A DNA stretch of 64,000 nucleotides. Source: Madurella fahalii (Eukaryota; Ascomycota; Sordariomycetes; Sordariales). Each line of letters starts with the position of its first letter. Within the stretch, counting starts at the first letter, position 1. A program made the translations under genes and the position numbers. Positions 43,731-56,926 of this stretch are shown here, one piece after another. Location of the stretch: contig CM056879.1 in the NCBI GenBank assembly GCA_029876055.1, positions 496,001-560,000 of the forward strand. Direction: 5' to 3'. Below the pieces are notes generated by a model. That model made no database searches, was not told the origin of the DNA, and worked only from the letters and a program-made list of their open reading frames with translations.

Positions 43731-45092
43731 CTAGCATGACGGACAATTCGTCTTGTCATTGGGCGTCTCGGGATACAGATCGCGGCCGTAGGTTTCGTTG
43801 AGAGTGACAGCCCCAACCGTAGCGCCAGACTCGAGCCGGATGTACGTGTCGATGGCCAGATCTGCCAGCTTCTCTAGAGTCACAACCACTTGGCGGGCGC
43901 CGCGAATCCAGTTGCCATATCCGCCGTAGCCCGAGTGCTGCCCAAAGCACAGATTGACGCCGTTCCCGCTGATGGTCATGCCGGGTAGTACTCCATTCCA
44001 CTGGTAGCACCACGTATCGCCGTGGTCGTGGCCCGAGAACAACGCCATCAGCCCCGGCGTGGTGGTGATGGCTTGCATGAAGGGCACATCTTGTTCGCCA
44101 TATGAGCAGCCTTCATGGTTGGTTCCGTTGGCACACCACCCCTGCCCTTGTTGTGAAACAGGCCGGTCATCATTGATCCCTGGTTGGCGATGCGGGTCTA
44201 CGCCAATCTTCTGCAATGCCAGCGATGCTTTGGTGGGGATGTGCGCAAACGCCAGTGACGGAATGACTCTCCCAGCAGCAGAGACGAGGCTCGAGCTCGT
44301 CCGCGTAAACCAGTCTACCACACGCGTGTCAACCCAGTTCGGCTGACCGACCCGTTTGCCAGTTTCGGGGTCTTTGCGTTGGAAATGGAAGCCGCCGCGG
44401 CTATCGAAGAACCAAAGTAAGAGCTCAGGCGAGCATTCGACTTCGGGATCGCAATTGGCCGCATACACGGGCAGATAATAGTTGGTCATACCCGTGTCCG
44501 GATCGGCTACCATAGGCTGGGTGCGGGTGTTTGGCCATTGTCTTTCTCTCGCGAGAAGATCTGAGGCCGAGATGTTGTAGTCTCTGTCGTGGTTCCCGTA
44601 TGCGGATGCCCAAGTCAGTCCTCTCTGGACCATCGGACCGACGATCTGGTCGACATAATGGGTGCCATTCTCGAGGAACGCGTTCTCGCCAGTAATTAAG
44701 TCGCCGTTGAGGACGACAAGACCCGTGCCGGGCTCGGTATCGAGGATCCTTTCGATGACCTCGACTGAGTCGGCATCCTGTTGTGGACCCCAAGCATCCC
44801 AAGCATCTTGAGAGCCATGCAGGAAGGGCCCCTATCAGTGCCAGCGCAGGGAACTACTGGAAGGCAATAACGCACTTTCTCCGAAATGGAGGTCCTCAAA
44901 GATGCATATCTGGAACGTGCCGTCTGAGTTAAACCTGAGTGGGCCGAAGTCGTCCTGTGACATCGATAAACGGAGTTGGGACTCTTCACTGTCTTTTGTC
45001 GGAAGAGCGAAGTGCCAGAGGCAAAGAACAGCATCAGCAAACGCAACAGCTGCCAAGGTGTTCCCCCAGGAAGTTCTGGATCGGATGAGCAT
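43731..45092 (-). CDS. Calcineurin-like metallophosphoesterase, DCR2-like
   Basis: The two-exon model is 45092-44876 and 44806-43731, with a 69-nt intron (GTGCGT donor, CTCAAG acceptor). The joining codon gives the uninterrupted family motif FEDLHFGENAWDAWGPQQD. The total is about 430 residues. Dinuclear-metal ligands are visible in order: D67 and H69 (EDLHFGE), NGDLITGENAF, GNHD (143-146), H261 (AHIPT) and GHDH (331-334). All are present, so it should be an active phosphatase. The N terminus (MLIRSRTSWGNTLAAVAFAD...) is basic then hydrophobic, consistent with a signal peptide or anchor. Yeast DCR2 is the best-known relative. Confidence 0.88.
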
Positions 45093-47151
45093 CGGAGCTG
45101 TGACAATCTTGCAGGCTTCTCGGCGGCGCGATCTTTGCCCGACAACCTTCTCTTCCGGACTCGCTTTGCAGTGTTGTGGGAGCCAGAACCGGCATGGACT
45201 TGGGGGGAATGCCCAGGCCGTTCAGCACCTTGAGAGCACCAGGCGTAGGGGTTGGACTGCTGCGCGTGCAATCGTCTGCGCGTCGAATTTGATGGCTCAC
45301 ATGATAGCGCTAGGCGCTACCGAAGCTTGGGACGTAGGGCATGGGGCATTGGGGCGGTAAATACCCGATCAGTTCGAGCAGATGCCGTTGAGCGTCAAAG
45401 ACGGTGCTTGATCTACTCAAACTCAATCGGGTGCGGAGCCTTTCCCACGTGCAGTTACTGAATGGATTGGGATTTCTGTGGGTGATTGCAGGGGGCCCTT
45501 GCGGCCGTTGCCGGGGAAGGGAAATTGAAACAAAAAACCGGCTGCCGTTGGTGATGTTTCAGTGTCTCCAGTCCGCCCCCACCTTTGATGCCTTAGATCT
45601 CAGGGGCGGGGCTGCTGTTTAGGCACCTGGATTTCCAACAACGCTGGGAGCTGCAACCGCCTTGTTGACGAAGCGGCAGCTGATGAACCAAACACATCTT
45701 GGGCCAACTGCCGGGGTCGCAATGGCTGTGCAAGCGAAGCACGGCGTTGTGATGTCTTTCCGCTGCGCTTCTCTCAGCGTCGCTTACTGATACCTAGGTA
45801 CAGTATGTACTGTACCTACACTGACTTCCACCCTGGAGGGCGGGGGCGGGGCAGCTGTGGGAATTTTGATTGCGTCGGGTGGTTGGAATTACTGCGTTGC
45901 AGCGAGCAGCCTTCCATTGACCGATGAAACCCACGGACTTATTCCCCCATCGAACAATTTATTCAAATCTGCCCAAACACTGATTGCCGCCCAACACGCC
46001 TACTGCCCGTGTGCCGGGTTGATTCAGCTCCCAGCCTGGACGCTCAGCCTGGACCTACGTGCTGCGGAAACCATGCGGGGCCCATTGCGCTTCCCGCCAA
46101 ACCGGGGTCGATCGTCGGCAGGGCCAGACGAACTGCCGCCAGCCGCGGGCGCTAAACCCGGCCTTGCTTAGCTTGCTTTGGTTTTCTTTTTAAAGCCCGG
46201 CAACGGGGTTTTCGGGGCTCAATTGTGGGAGCTCAGCCACATCTGACACACCTGCCTTTTGCACAGCAGCTGCCGCGTCCTCGTCGTGTTGGCGTCGATC
46301 GCAACACGCAACCGGCTGCCAGACCCGGGGGCCTACGTTACATACAGAGGTCACTGAACTAGAGACCAGTACAGTACCCCGGCCGGACTGTCTGGCGACC
46401 GAGAGTCCGTCAACAGTGCAGCGGGAGCCGTCGAAGCGGATTCCCTGGTCGACGGGACAGGCCCGTGCCTTTTCCCGCGCTCCTTCGGGCCTGCAGTTCC
46501 CATCCCTCATCAATGGGACGGTTGATTACTCTCGTTGTGTTCGTCCCATCTTCCTGGCCTTCTCGACGAAGAGCGGCACCTCCCTGCACCTGTTCCTTCG
46601 TGGCGTTCGGCCCCGGTTGTCCAGCCCACCCCCTCCCCCCGATCTGGCGATCAGCCAAGGGGGGTTCTCATGCGGACCGGGGGCTGAGCAGGGGCATACT
46701 CGGGCGCTGATTGGATCGCTGCGGTTGATGACGGGAGCCACGCAAGGCTCCTCTTGCCCTGTGCTGAGAGTTTCGGCCCTCATCGTGCCAAGGTTGCTGG
46801 AGCGGCGTGGTCGTTCAATTCAGACGCCCACGCATCCGCCAACCTGCAATCTTGCGGCCAAACGTTCGCTGATACCTGCCGGGCACTCCCACTCGCGCAC
46901 ACCATAGCTCCCCCGCAAGTGCCTCTTGCCACCTGCTTCGCTTCTCCAGCGCCGGTCTGCTATCTTCCGAGATTCGATCCCCGAAACCCGGAACTGGCTC
47001 CATGTGAACATTCGTGCCAACGCCCTGCTGTGCCATGCGGCCCAGCGCTCGACGTCCTCAGCTTTCTTCCTCCTTTGTTTGAGATACCCCATTTTGCGTC
47101 GCCTATTGTTTCCGTTTGTAATATTCCTTTCTGCTCTGGCCGCTCATCGCC
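45093..47151. other. Long upstream region of the NRPS-like gene
   Basis: Two kilobases without a supported gene. It contains a perfect inverted repeat at 45795-45818. CT- and C-rich stretches near 46600-47100 are typical of fungal promoters and 5' leaders. The short frames are not convincing. Confidence 0.5.
45795..45818. promoter_or_regulatory. Perfect inverted repeat TAGGTACAGTA-TG-TACTGTACCTA
   Basis: Two 11-bp arms are exact reverse complements around a TG centre. The TACCTAGGTA palindrome at 45791-45800 overlaps the left arm. It lies between the phosphoesterase start (45092) and the NRPS-like start (47152). It could be a binding site for a dimeric regulator or simply a local variant of the TAGGTA motif seen elsewhere. 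Function inferred only. Confidence 0.4.
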
Positions 47152-50100
47152 ATGGCTGCCGCCCCCGGGCCCGCCGCCCCGCGCATCGACGCTTCGACAT
47201 CGTGGCTGCTGTTGGAGGACGACACCGCCGAGGCGCGCCTGCTGGCTGTGGTTGCTCAGGTGCTCGGCATTGGGACCGACGACGTCCAGGTATATCGGTC
47301 GTTCAGGGACATGGGAGGGGACGAGCAGCGCGCGGTAGCGCTTCGGAAGGCTTGCATGGATGTGGGCATGGATGTGAAGGTGAAGGATATTCTCCGGTGC
47401 TCGACCCTCGCCGAGTTGCAAACATGCATCACGCCTTGCGCTCCGCAAAGCCGCCCCCCCAACAAGACCGGCGCCCCCGAAAAAACTGACCCCGTCGAGC
47501 CCGTCATGATCGCCCCGTTAGGCGTCCACAAAGCGAGTCGAATGTCGCAGATAGCCGAGGCCAAGAACAACCACTCAAGAGGCTCGAGTATGTCGAGTTT
47601 AGCCACGCAAGGCGGGCGGAGGACCGAGATCGAGCAGGCTCTGGGGACACGGGCCGAGATTGGGAGGATAGCAACGGTGCGACCAAAGGCAGGCCTGCTT
47701 GAGGGAAAGCTCGTAGCGCTCCTTACCCTGTCCAACGCCCAGCCGACCCAGGAAAACCTATCGGCCATCAACCTCATCCCCCAGTCACACGCCCTTTTCG
47801 CGGGGACACAAGTTGCGAACCTCAAACGTGCCGCTCCGACTGTTTTGCCGCCCGATTCCGTTCCCGACCTCTGGATTGTATTGGATGGAATGCCGCTCAC
47901 CGAGCACGGCGATGTCGACCTCCGTCGTCTGCGAACATGGGCGCAAAATATGAATGAGAATGTGTACCACCAAGCCCTCAGCTTGGAGCATCAGGAGACC
48001 CTGCAAGCCCCCGCATCGGGAATGGAAAAGTCGCTACAGAGGCTGGTCAGCAAAGTTCTCGATTTGCCCCAGAGCCAGATCGGTGTCAATTTCTCCTTCT
48101 CTCAACTCGGCGGTGATGAGATGACCGCCATGGAGCTGGCGGCGCGGTGCAAACACGAGTCCATCTACATCAACCCGTCCGAAGCCCTTGGGTCGACAAC
48201 ATTATCCGAACTGGCCGCTCTTGCATCATCTCGGGGCGGCCTGGCGCACAAATGGGATGAAGAGACCTCCGACTGCTTCGATCTGTCTCCGATGCAGCAC
48301 CTCTATTTCCAGACGGCCATGGGGGGCGATCTAAAGCGGAGGCCGGCCTTGGATGGGAGCTACCGCTTCAACCAGAGTTTACTGTTGCGGTTCAAGAAGC
48401 ACTATTCGTTCGACGACATATCCGCCGCCATCGAGGCCGTTGTCGGCCACCACCCCATGCTACGAGCACGCTTCGGCCGGGGCCTGCACGGGTGGGTGCA
48501 GCGGATCCTGCCCGAGACTGTGGGGACGTACACTTTGTGCCACAGCGCAATCCGGTCCGAACGTGAGCTGGAAGACATCATTGAGCGGACGCAAATCTCG
48601 ATTAATATCGAGACTGGGCCCGTCTTTGCCGTCGACTATCTCACAACCCATGACGGGCAGCAGTTGGTCTACCTTGCCGCGCACCATCTCGCCGTCGACC
48701 TCCCCTCCTGGCGCACAATCATCCACGACCTCGATGAGCTATTAGAGAATGGGAGCCTCCTTTCACAAAGGTCCATGCCTTTCCACAAGTGGGTTGACTT
48801 GCAAAAGTCGGACGTGCTCAGCCCCGATCCCAGGGATCTCCTGCCGTTCGAGATCCAGCCAGGCGACTATGCGTACTGGGGTTTGCAGGATGCGCCCAAC
48901 ACCTACGGCGATGCTCTCGAGGTTAGCTTCTCATTGAGCCAGGAGCTCACCTCGATCCTTCAGAGCTCTTGCAACCAGGTCTTCCAAACGGATTGTGTCG
49001 ACATCTACCTCGCCGCGCTCATGCTCTCCTTTGCCCAGACCTTCCACGACAGACGAGTCCCTGTCGTCTGGAATCAAGAGCATGGCCGAGACCCATGGAA
49101 CCCAGATATTGACATCTCCGAGACGGTCGGCTGGTTTACGTCGCTCTGCCCGGTCAGCCTCAATATCGAGTGTTCGGACGACTTCGTTAGCGTGCTCCGT
49201 CACCTCAAGGACACGCGCCGATCCATCCCAACTCGCGGCGCCCAGTACTTTGCCTCACGGTTCTATCACTACAAGAAGGAAGAGATGTCCTCCAGAGACT
49301 GGCCGTTCGAGATCATTTTCAGTTATGCTGGCTCCTTGCAACATCTGGAGCGGGACAATGGAGTGATGGAGCAGCTCGCCATACCGGGACGGACTCTTGC
49401 CTCGGCAACGTCGGATATTGGAGGCAGTGTGGGCCGCATTGCGCTATTTGAAGTCAGCGCCATGATCGACCAAGGGAGCGCCAAGATCAAGTTCCTGTAC
49501 AGTCGCTTCTCCAAGGACCAGGCTCGCATCTCGCAATGGGTCCGCAATTACGAACACCTCCTTCTCGAGGCCATTGGGAGATTAAGGTATCACCCGCAAG
49601 AGCTTACTCTGGCAGATGTCCCGCACCTCGATGTTACGTACGAGGGTCTCGCCGAGTTTAACAGGAACCGAGTTGCCACTCTAAAGCTCGCCAGCGTTCG
49701 TGATGTCGAGACCATCTATCCGGTCACCGCGGTCCAGCAGAGCATCCTAATCAGTCAAGCACAGCGCCCCGACACGTGCTACCTACACGCCATCTACGAG
49801 TTTGCCTCTCCGAACGGCGATCCGATCGACCCGTCGAGGATATGCACAGCGTGGCAGCAGGTGACGATGAGACATGCCGCATTGAGGACGGTTTTCACCG
49901 AGAGTGTCAGCGAGACCGGGCTTTGGGATAAGGTCATTCTCCGCCGGGCATCCCCTGAGATGCTCTTCATCGACACAGCCCCTGTGGATGACCCGGTATA
50001 CGAGCTCAGCAATCTCCCCAACCTGCGACCAACCGAGAACAAGCCCCTCCACAAGCTCACCGTCTGCAAGGCGCCCACGAGGACGTTGGTGAAGTTGGAC

Positions 50101-53100
50101 ATAAGCACTTCGTTATGCGACGTAAGTTTACGGATCTGATACATCTGGGGCAGGCGACTAACATCCCTTGTCAGTCGCTCAGCATCCACATCCTCCTCCA
50201 TGACCTGCGGCGAGCCTACGCGACTGAACGAGCCATCATAGAGCCCGACCAGTTCTCGTATCCCAACTATCTCTACTTTCTCAAAACTGTCCGGCAAGAA
50301 AGCAGCTTGACCTTCTGGCGCGAGAAACTGAGCGGCGTCCCTGCCTGCTTGTTCCCTCGCCTGACCATCGTGCAAGACGAGCAGCGGTTTGTCAACGCCT
50401 GCCTTGACCTAGACATCACTTCGTACCAATTGTCGGCTTTTGCACGGACCCACAAAACGACAGTTGATGCCGTCCTGCGTCTGGCATGGGGCCTCATTCT
50501 ACGCTGCTTTACCGGCTCAAACCAGGTGTGTTTCGGGTACCAGACCGTGGGGCGCGACGACTCAATACCGGGAATGCGATGTGCCGTAGGCTCATTTGCA
50601 AATACCATCGCGTGCAGCTATGAGCTCCCAACCTATACCCCCCTAACGTTGGCACTAAAAATGGTCGAAGAACAGCTGCAGGCCAGCCTGCCCCATCAGC
50701 ACTTCACAATGGCAGAGCTCCAACACGCGATGGGCACGAAAGGCGGCGAGCGCTTGTTCAACTCGTGCCTGACTTTCACCGAGGAGCCATCTGGGCTGAA
50801 CAGCAAGTTCACTACGCGAACGAGCTTCGAGCTGAAGCCGATCTCGCTGCAACAGACATTCGATGTGGATGTAGTGATCAACACACGCTTCGCGGCCGGT
50901 AAACTGGTAGTGGACATTGGACAGCGTGTCATGTCTCCGGAACAGTCCATCAACGTGGCAAACACATTTGGCAGAGCAGTTCGCGCGATCCTCACCACGC
51001 CCAACACCTCTATCGGACTGGTAGATCTTTTCAGTGACAGGGATTACGCCCAGATTGTTGCGTGGGACGCCGAAACGCCACCGGAGATCGAAGAGCAATC
51101 CCAGTCGGTCGTCCACGAGCTTATTTCGAAGCAGGCTGCCATCCAACCGTCGTCTCAGGCCATCTGCTCCTGGGATGGGACCTTTACGTACCTCCAGCTA
51201 GAGGAAGGGGCTACAAAACTGGCGCACCATCTCGTTGATGCCGGGGTTGGGCCTCATTCGGTCGTCCCAGTCGTCATGGACAAGTGCAAGCTCGCGCCAA
51301 TGGCCATGGTTGCTGTCTTGAAGTAGGTCATCATAAAAAGCACTGAACGGAAAATCCTAGTTCTGACCTTTCTAGGGCTGGTGCTGCGTTTGTACCCGTC
51401 GATTCCTTAGAACTTGGCATTATCCAGCCAATCTTCGAGCGGCTCAACTCGAGGGTGGCTATCTCTTCGGAACACGCCGCCCCGGTTCTGAGCAATCTTT
51501 TCGATAAAGTGGTGATCGTCACCGACGAGCTGCTGAATCTTATTCCGGACGGCCAAGGACCGCTGACTTCAATGGCTACCCCGTCCGATCCCGCATGTGT
51601 TCTCTTCGTCCCGACATCGTCGAACGAAGTGCGCGGCGTCAGCTTTAGCCATGCGGCGCTGTCCACCGCTCTTCTCGGCCAAGGGCCCGCCGCAAGAATC
51701 ACGCCTCTCAGTCGCGTCATGCAGCTGTCATCATTCAATGTTGACATTTGTATCGCTGAGATCTTCACCACCTTCGTGTACGGCGGGTGCGTATGTATTC
51801 CGTCGGCGGCCGAGCGGCTTCAGGACTTCGGCGCTGCCGTCAACCGGATGCAAGTTAACTGGTCGTACATGACACCGCATCTGTCGAGGAAGGTGGATCC
51901 AACGCTCCTAATATCGCTGAAAGTGGTGTGCTTCCGGACCCGAGGCCTTGACGAGGACACATACAACATCTGGCACGGAAAGGTCAATGTTGTTTTGGCC
52001 TATGGCCCACAAGATGTTTGCCCCCTAGGCATTGCTTTCCTCGAGGCTCTCGGTACTCATCACTTGAAGAGCATAGGTAGACCTTTCGCGGGAAACCTGC
52101 TGATCGTCAACCCGGAGGACCACAAGAAGCGCGTCCCAATTGGGGCGGTCGGGGAGCTCGTTGTCGAGGGACCGACAGTGGGATTTGCCTATCCCAACAG
52201 GGAATCGACAATAACTCCGATGTCGCCCTTAGGAGCGAGCTCGGGGGGCAAAGCCCGATACTTCAAGACTGGGCATCGCGCAAGATACACGCAAGGGGGG
52301 CTTATGGAGTTCATTTCGAGCACGCGAGAAGACGCTGATGCCGACTGCAAGGCCATCAACATAACCGAGATTGAACAGTACCTGCGCCGCTGCTTGGGCC
52401 AAGGGGTCGACGCAGTCATTGACACGGTGACGTTTCGAGGCGTCAAGAACGAATGCATCCTGACTGCCTTTATCGAGTTCGGCGATCGTCTTGCCGGCGA
52501 TGAGAACCTCGCATCCCTGAGTGCAGCAACCAAGGAGCAGCTTGCCATGGCGAAGCAGCTGGTCGAAGTCGGGCTGAAAAGCCAGTTCGCTCCGTCAATG
52601 ATCCCTTCTGCCTTTGTCCCTGTCAGGCACCTCCCTGTCACACCGTCCCTCAAAGTCAACCGCCGCAGGCTGCAGAAGATGATCGCCGGGTTGAGCAAGG
52701 AAGATCTCCTAGCACTTGCTACAGTAAAGAATCCGAACGATGCTAAGCTCCAGCGCCTTAAGCCATTACCACTGACACAAAGCGAAGAGCGGATGAGGGC
52801 TATTTGGGCGAAGGTGCTTGGTGTTGAGGAGGCCAAGATTTCCGCTATTGACAGCTTCTTCGGCGCCGGCGGTGATGATATTGTCGCGGCGCAGTTGGTC
52901 TCTGCGTGTCGGCACGAGGGCATTCGGGTCAATATCGCCGATGTGCTTCGAAACTCCACCTTAACCGAGCTTAGCAAGGCCGTTGTCACGGTCGAGTCCC
53001 CGCAAGCTGTGCACCAGGTTTCACCGGTTCCGCCAGAGACCTCGCCATCACCGACACCGGCGAATCCTAATGCGATCAAGCAGGTCTTTATTGAGAAAGT

Positions 53101-55777
53101 GATCGCTCCGAAAATTGGCGTTGACGCGAGCGTGATTGCCGACGCCGCGGAGGCGTCGTCGGCCCAGATCCGGCACATCGAGACAGCCATGCTTCGGGGC
53201 CGCGCAAACATAAACTACCTAATCTTCAGCTTCTCGGGGGCCGTGGATGGGAAGAAACTCGAAGAGGCATGCAAAACACTCGTCGCGATACACCCGATAT
53301 TGCGGACCGTCTTCATTCCCTATAATCGCCGAGTTTACCAGGCGGTCATCAAGCTGACCGACATCGAGTTTCGCCGGACGTCCTGCCCGACGTGGCGTCT
53401 TGCGACCACGCTGGAGAAGGTGCTCAAGAAGGACCAGTCATCGCCTATCAAGTTCGAAACCCCGATCTCAAAATTTATGTTCCTTGATGGCGGGAAGCAG
53501 TCCATATTTATCGTGAGACTGTCCAAAGCCCAATATGATGATCTCTCGGTTGCTCTGTTCGTCAAGGACCTCAAAAGACTGTACGATGGTTCTCAGGGCC
53601 CACCTCGTCGACCTTCATACTGCGAATTTGTGCGGTGCGCCCAGCTTGCCAACTCGCTCGGGGCCGAAGAGTACTGGCGAGCCTTGCTTGAAGGTGCCGT
53701 GATGACGCAGGTTGTCGAGCATAATCAGCCATATCGACTGTCGTCGAATATCAAGACGATCAGGAACCCGATGCTTCCGCTGGGATCGCTCTCCAGCCTT
53801 GGGATTTCGTTTGAGACGGTCCTGAAAGGCGCCTGGGCCATGGTTCTTGCCAACCTATCGGCTTCTTCGGATGTCGTCTTCGGCGAGCTGATTGATGGCC
53901 GCCATGTCAAACTACCGGGCGGCTACTCCGTCGCTGGTGTCATGGGCCCCGCTGTTAACGCGACGCCCGTTCGGGTACAGTTCCCGGATACAGCGCTCAC
54001 TCCGATTAGCTTGCTCCAGTACATCCACGCGCAGCGGATGTCTAGCCTACCGTTCGAGACCCTGGGAACGCTCACCATTGTGGAAAAATGCACGAGCTGG
54101 CCCTACTGGACCCGCTTCAGCACGCTTGTGCAGCACCAGTACGAGGATGCAGCCATCATTCCCTCGGAGCCCAAGTCGTTCCACCTCGGTACCGCCAGCT
54201 GCAAGTTCACCATCCACGAGTCAAAGGCGCAGGACGTACCGGACCTCTTTGTAAGGTCGCTCGTACGCCCGCCAGGTCGCGTCGAGATCTCGATCACGTT
54301 CTGTGCCGATCGCGTCCCCGAGCCGTTCGCCGAACATGCGCTCCGCATGCTCTGCTCCACAATTAGCCTCCTCACGAACGTCAGTATCATGCAGCCGGTC
54401 ATTCCATGCGGATACCAGTACCGAGGCATGATGAAGAGGATCCCACTGCCGTCCAGTGCCTCGCTCTCGGCGCCGGCCCAAGATGCTGTGGACAGTAGCA
54501 GCGTTCTCGCCTCCCTCAGCCAGGAACAGGTCAAAGCCGTGCAGACGGTCATCTCCGATACTTGGACAGCGATTCTCAACCCCCGGACATTGGGCGTGCC
54601 TGAAGAGCAGGTTCACAATGCGGCATTCTTCGATCTGTGGGGCAGCCTAATTCCCGCTTCCCAGATGATGATGCAGCTCAACCGCGAGCTGCCCAAGGTC
54701 AATCTTCCCGGGGCAGACGCCAATCTGAAGGTCACGATGGAAGAGATCGTCGACAACCCGACGATGCTGAAGCAGTTTGAGCTCATCGCGTCCAAGATCA
54801 AGCCCCAGGGCGGCAAGGAGGCACAGAAGAGCAAGGAGAAGGATAAAGACAAAGAGAAGGACACAGAAAAGGGCGCCGCGAGTCCCAAGCTCCCGCTTCA
54901 AACCAGTAAAAAGAAACCCACTATGAACGTATCCGTCCCGGCAGTCTCCTTGAGCAGCCGCATCCGCCGCCTAGCCAGCACCGTCGCCAGAACTAACTCT
55001 CCGCCCACTTCGGCCAACAAGTTCCCAACGAGCCCACAGCCGCCGCCCACTCCAACCTCGCCCGTTGCGATCGGCATCGCGTCGGCCATGGTCGCCGACC
55101 TCTCACCGCTCTCTCCAAAAATCGTCACCAGTCCCAGCCTACCCGGCACTGTGAACAGCTCCTCCCGCACCCCTACTACCATCGGCACGCCCGGCAGCGT
55201 TACCAACAGCAGCAGCAGCAGCCCGATTCCGAGCGCGCCGCCGCAGCTACCGAACCTCCCCGCGTTTGACCCGATCGCGGAAGAGGCCGAGCCGAGCGAG
55301 GGAGCATACTCGCTAGCGCACGAGGTGGGCGTCAGCCTGGGCAATACCATCGGCACCAGCACCACCCTCACGGCGAACAGCTCGGCGGACAGCATGACGG
55401 AGGGGAGCACGAGCGCGAGCAGCAACCACAGCGGGGAGAAGGAGATGCTGCTGACGCTGATGTCGGAGCGCGGGGGCTCCCCGTATAAGCGCGACACGAT
55501 CAGGCCGCTGCCCAGTAGCAAGATGTTGTCGCCGGCAGCCGCAGCCGCCGCGGCCGCGGGTGCTGCGGCCGTGGTCCCGCCTACCGCGCCCGCGCTGGCA
55601 CCGGAGGGTGGAGAGGATGTGGAGGATTTGGTCAGCCCGCTCAGCGCTGTCACCCCCAAGAGTGGTGGGGGCCGATGGGGGGCGGCTACGGGCGCGGCAT
55701 CGGCCGTGTCGAGTCCGGATACGCCCAAGTGTCAGGTCGGACTGGGGAAGACGGGGATGTCGCCTATTGTTGGATAA
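47152..55777 (+). CDS. NRPS-derived megaprotein, probable pseudoenzyme
   Basis: Three exons (47152-50121, 50175-51322, 51376-55777) give about 2839 residues. Both introns are 53 nt with canonical GTAAGT/GTAGGT donors. Domain order: carrier-like (about 25-95), C-terminal part of an adenylation domain (ending MPLTEHGDVDLRRL), carrier-like (290-360), epimerisation-type condensation domain (375-740), condensation, adenylation, carrier, condensation, carrier, then a Ser/Pro/Ala-rich tail of about 300 residues. The carriers read GGDE (55-58), GGDE (320-323), GGDD (1871-1874) and probably LWGSL (2460-2464) instead of GGDS, so the phosphopantetheine Ser is missing. Condensation motifs are STSLCDS (985-991) and SKAQYDD (2089-2095): catalytic His lost, structural Asp kept. 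The epimerisation HHLAVD (511-516) is intact. Adenylation core motifs (A3, A5, A7, A8) are degenerate, though the A10 Lys survives. No peptide-bond chemistry is expected. Confidence 0.9.
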
Positions 55778-56498
55778 GGGTGAAAAGTGCATGTCCTTGC
55801 TTTCTTTTTCTTGTTCTTTTTTATCTGTTCCTTTCTTCCCTTTTTTATTTTTATTTTTCTTTGTGTAACCCTATTCATTTTGGTACTTTGGGTGGGACGT
55901 CGTTGTATCTAGATACCTCATGTTTATGAAACTGCCTTAGCATGGCGTTAATTCTGGCTTTTGGGGAAGGGGGGCTACTAGCGTGTTATATTCCACGAGG
56001 AGTTTTGGATTTTGAGAAAGTGAGTTTGCTGTCTTGGGGTTGTCGGGCGATGGTTAGTGTATCTTGGTGAATACTCTGTATGCCTAGGGGGCTTGTCGTT
56101 TCGGACATGATTTGGTTCCTGTTGGTGTGTCGTTAGCTTTGGGCTCGCAGTACTAGCGTTAAACAAAAGATCTTCTGTTTGACCTCTACAAACAATGCCA
56201 ACGAACATAAGCCTTGTCTTATGTCACTAAGTAATCAAATAGGCAAAGAAACTGATATGGCCTGAGCCCTTCATAGAGAAGCGTAAAGAGTCTAGGCCCT
56301 TGACGCCTTAGTCCCATGGAATTACTACCTCGTTATCTGGCTAGAGATACTACGAGATTTGCACTACAAGCAAGCGATGGCGTATCCATGGACCTGGAGG
56401 GTGAATATTCCCACGAGTCACGTCACAGACTTAAGCACACACGTTCGTTCGAACTATTAATTAATGATACATGTTTCTGAGAATCATGTTCTACCTAT
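55778..56498. terminator. 3' flank of the NRPS-like gene
   Basis: A long T-rich stretch at 55799-55863 directly follows the stop and is typical of fungal 3' UTRs. Nothing else is seen. Confidence 0.4.
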
Positions 56499-56926
56499 TC
56501 AGTATCGATAGCAGTTGCTAGCAATATGTGAATAGCGCGCTACGACGCAGGCGCTCATCCGCCTTCTCATGGTTTGGGGAAGAGTTTTTGGCCTCCGCAA
56601 CAGGCCCCAGTTCAACGGTCTCTCTAAAGGCAGCTCAGTACCGCCATCTAACCTATCCGAGTAAATATCCTCGCCAGCCAACCCTCTCAGCTCACGCTCA
56701 AGACGTTCCTTCTCCTCTTGCTCAAGGCGCTCCATCTCAACCATTTTTAGCGAGCAGCGATCACACTCCTCGGGCTGACCGTATCGCGATGTGGTTCCTC
56801 GCTTCTTCTCGTACGAGCACCTCACCTGGGACGCGGCTGTTCACAGGACCGGTGATTGACCTGCCCGTCACCAAGCGGGCTACGGCACATCTTGCAGGTG
56901 CGGTGATGGAGGACAAAGCTGCACAT
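56499..56926 (-). pseudogene. Small Cys-rich protein gene with a frameshift
   Basis: From ATG 56926 the frame reads MCSFVLHHRTCKMCRSPLGD and HRSCEQPRP, then stops at TGA 56822-56824. A different frame continues immediately with RCSYEKKRGTTSRYGQPEE and CDRCSLKMVEMERLEQEEK, rich in Cys then a charged helix, ending at 56499. The MC...C..C layout is reminiscent of small fungal CxxC proteins. There is no room for an intron, so an indel or sequencing error is likely. Confidence 0.45.

Noticed and set aside
54898..55728. Long minus-strand frame opposite the NRPS-like tail
   Set aside because: A shadow of the low-complexity Ser/Pro/Ala tail, without an independent start context or domain.
47152..55777. 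Idea of a biosynthetic gene cluster around the NRPS-like gene
   Set aside because: Neighbours are a phosphoesterase, Cys-rich and hypothetical genes; no tailoring enzymes, transporter or cluster regulator are adjacent, and the megaprotein itself appears non-catalytic.
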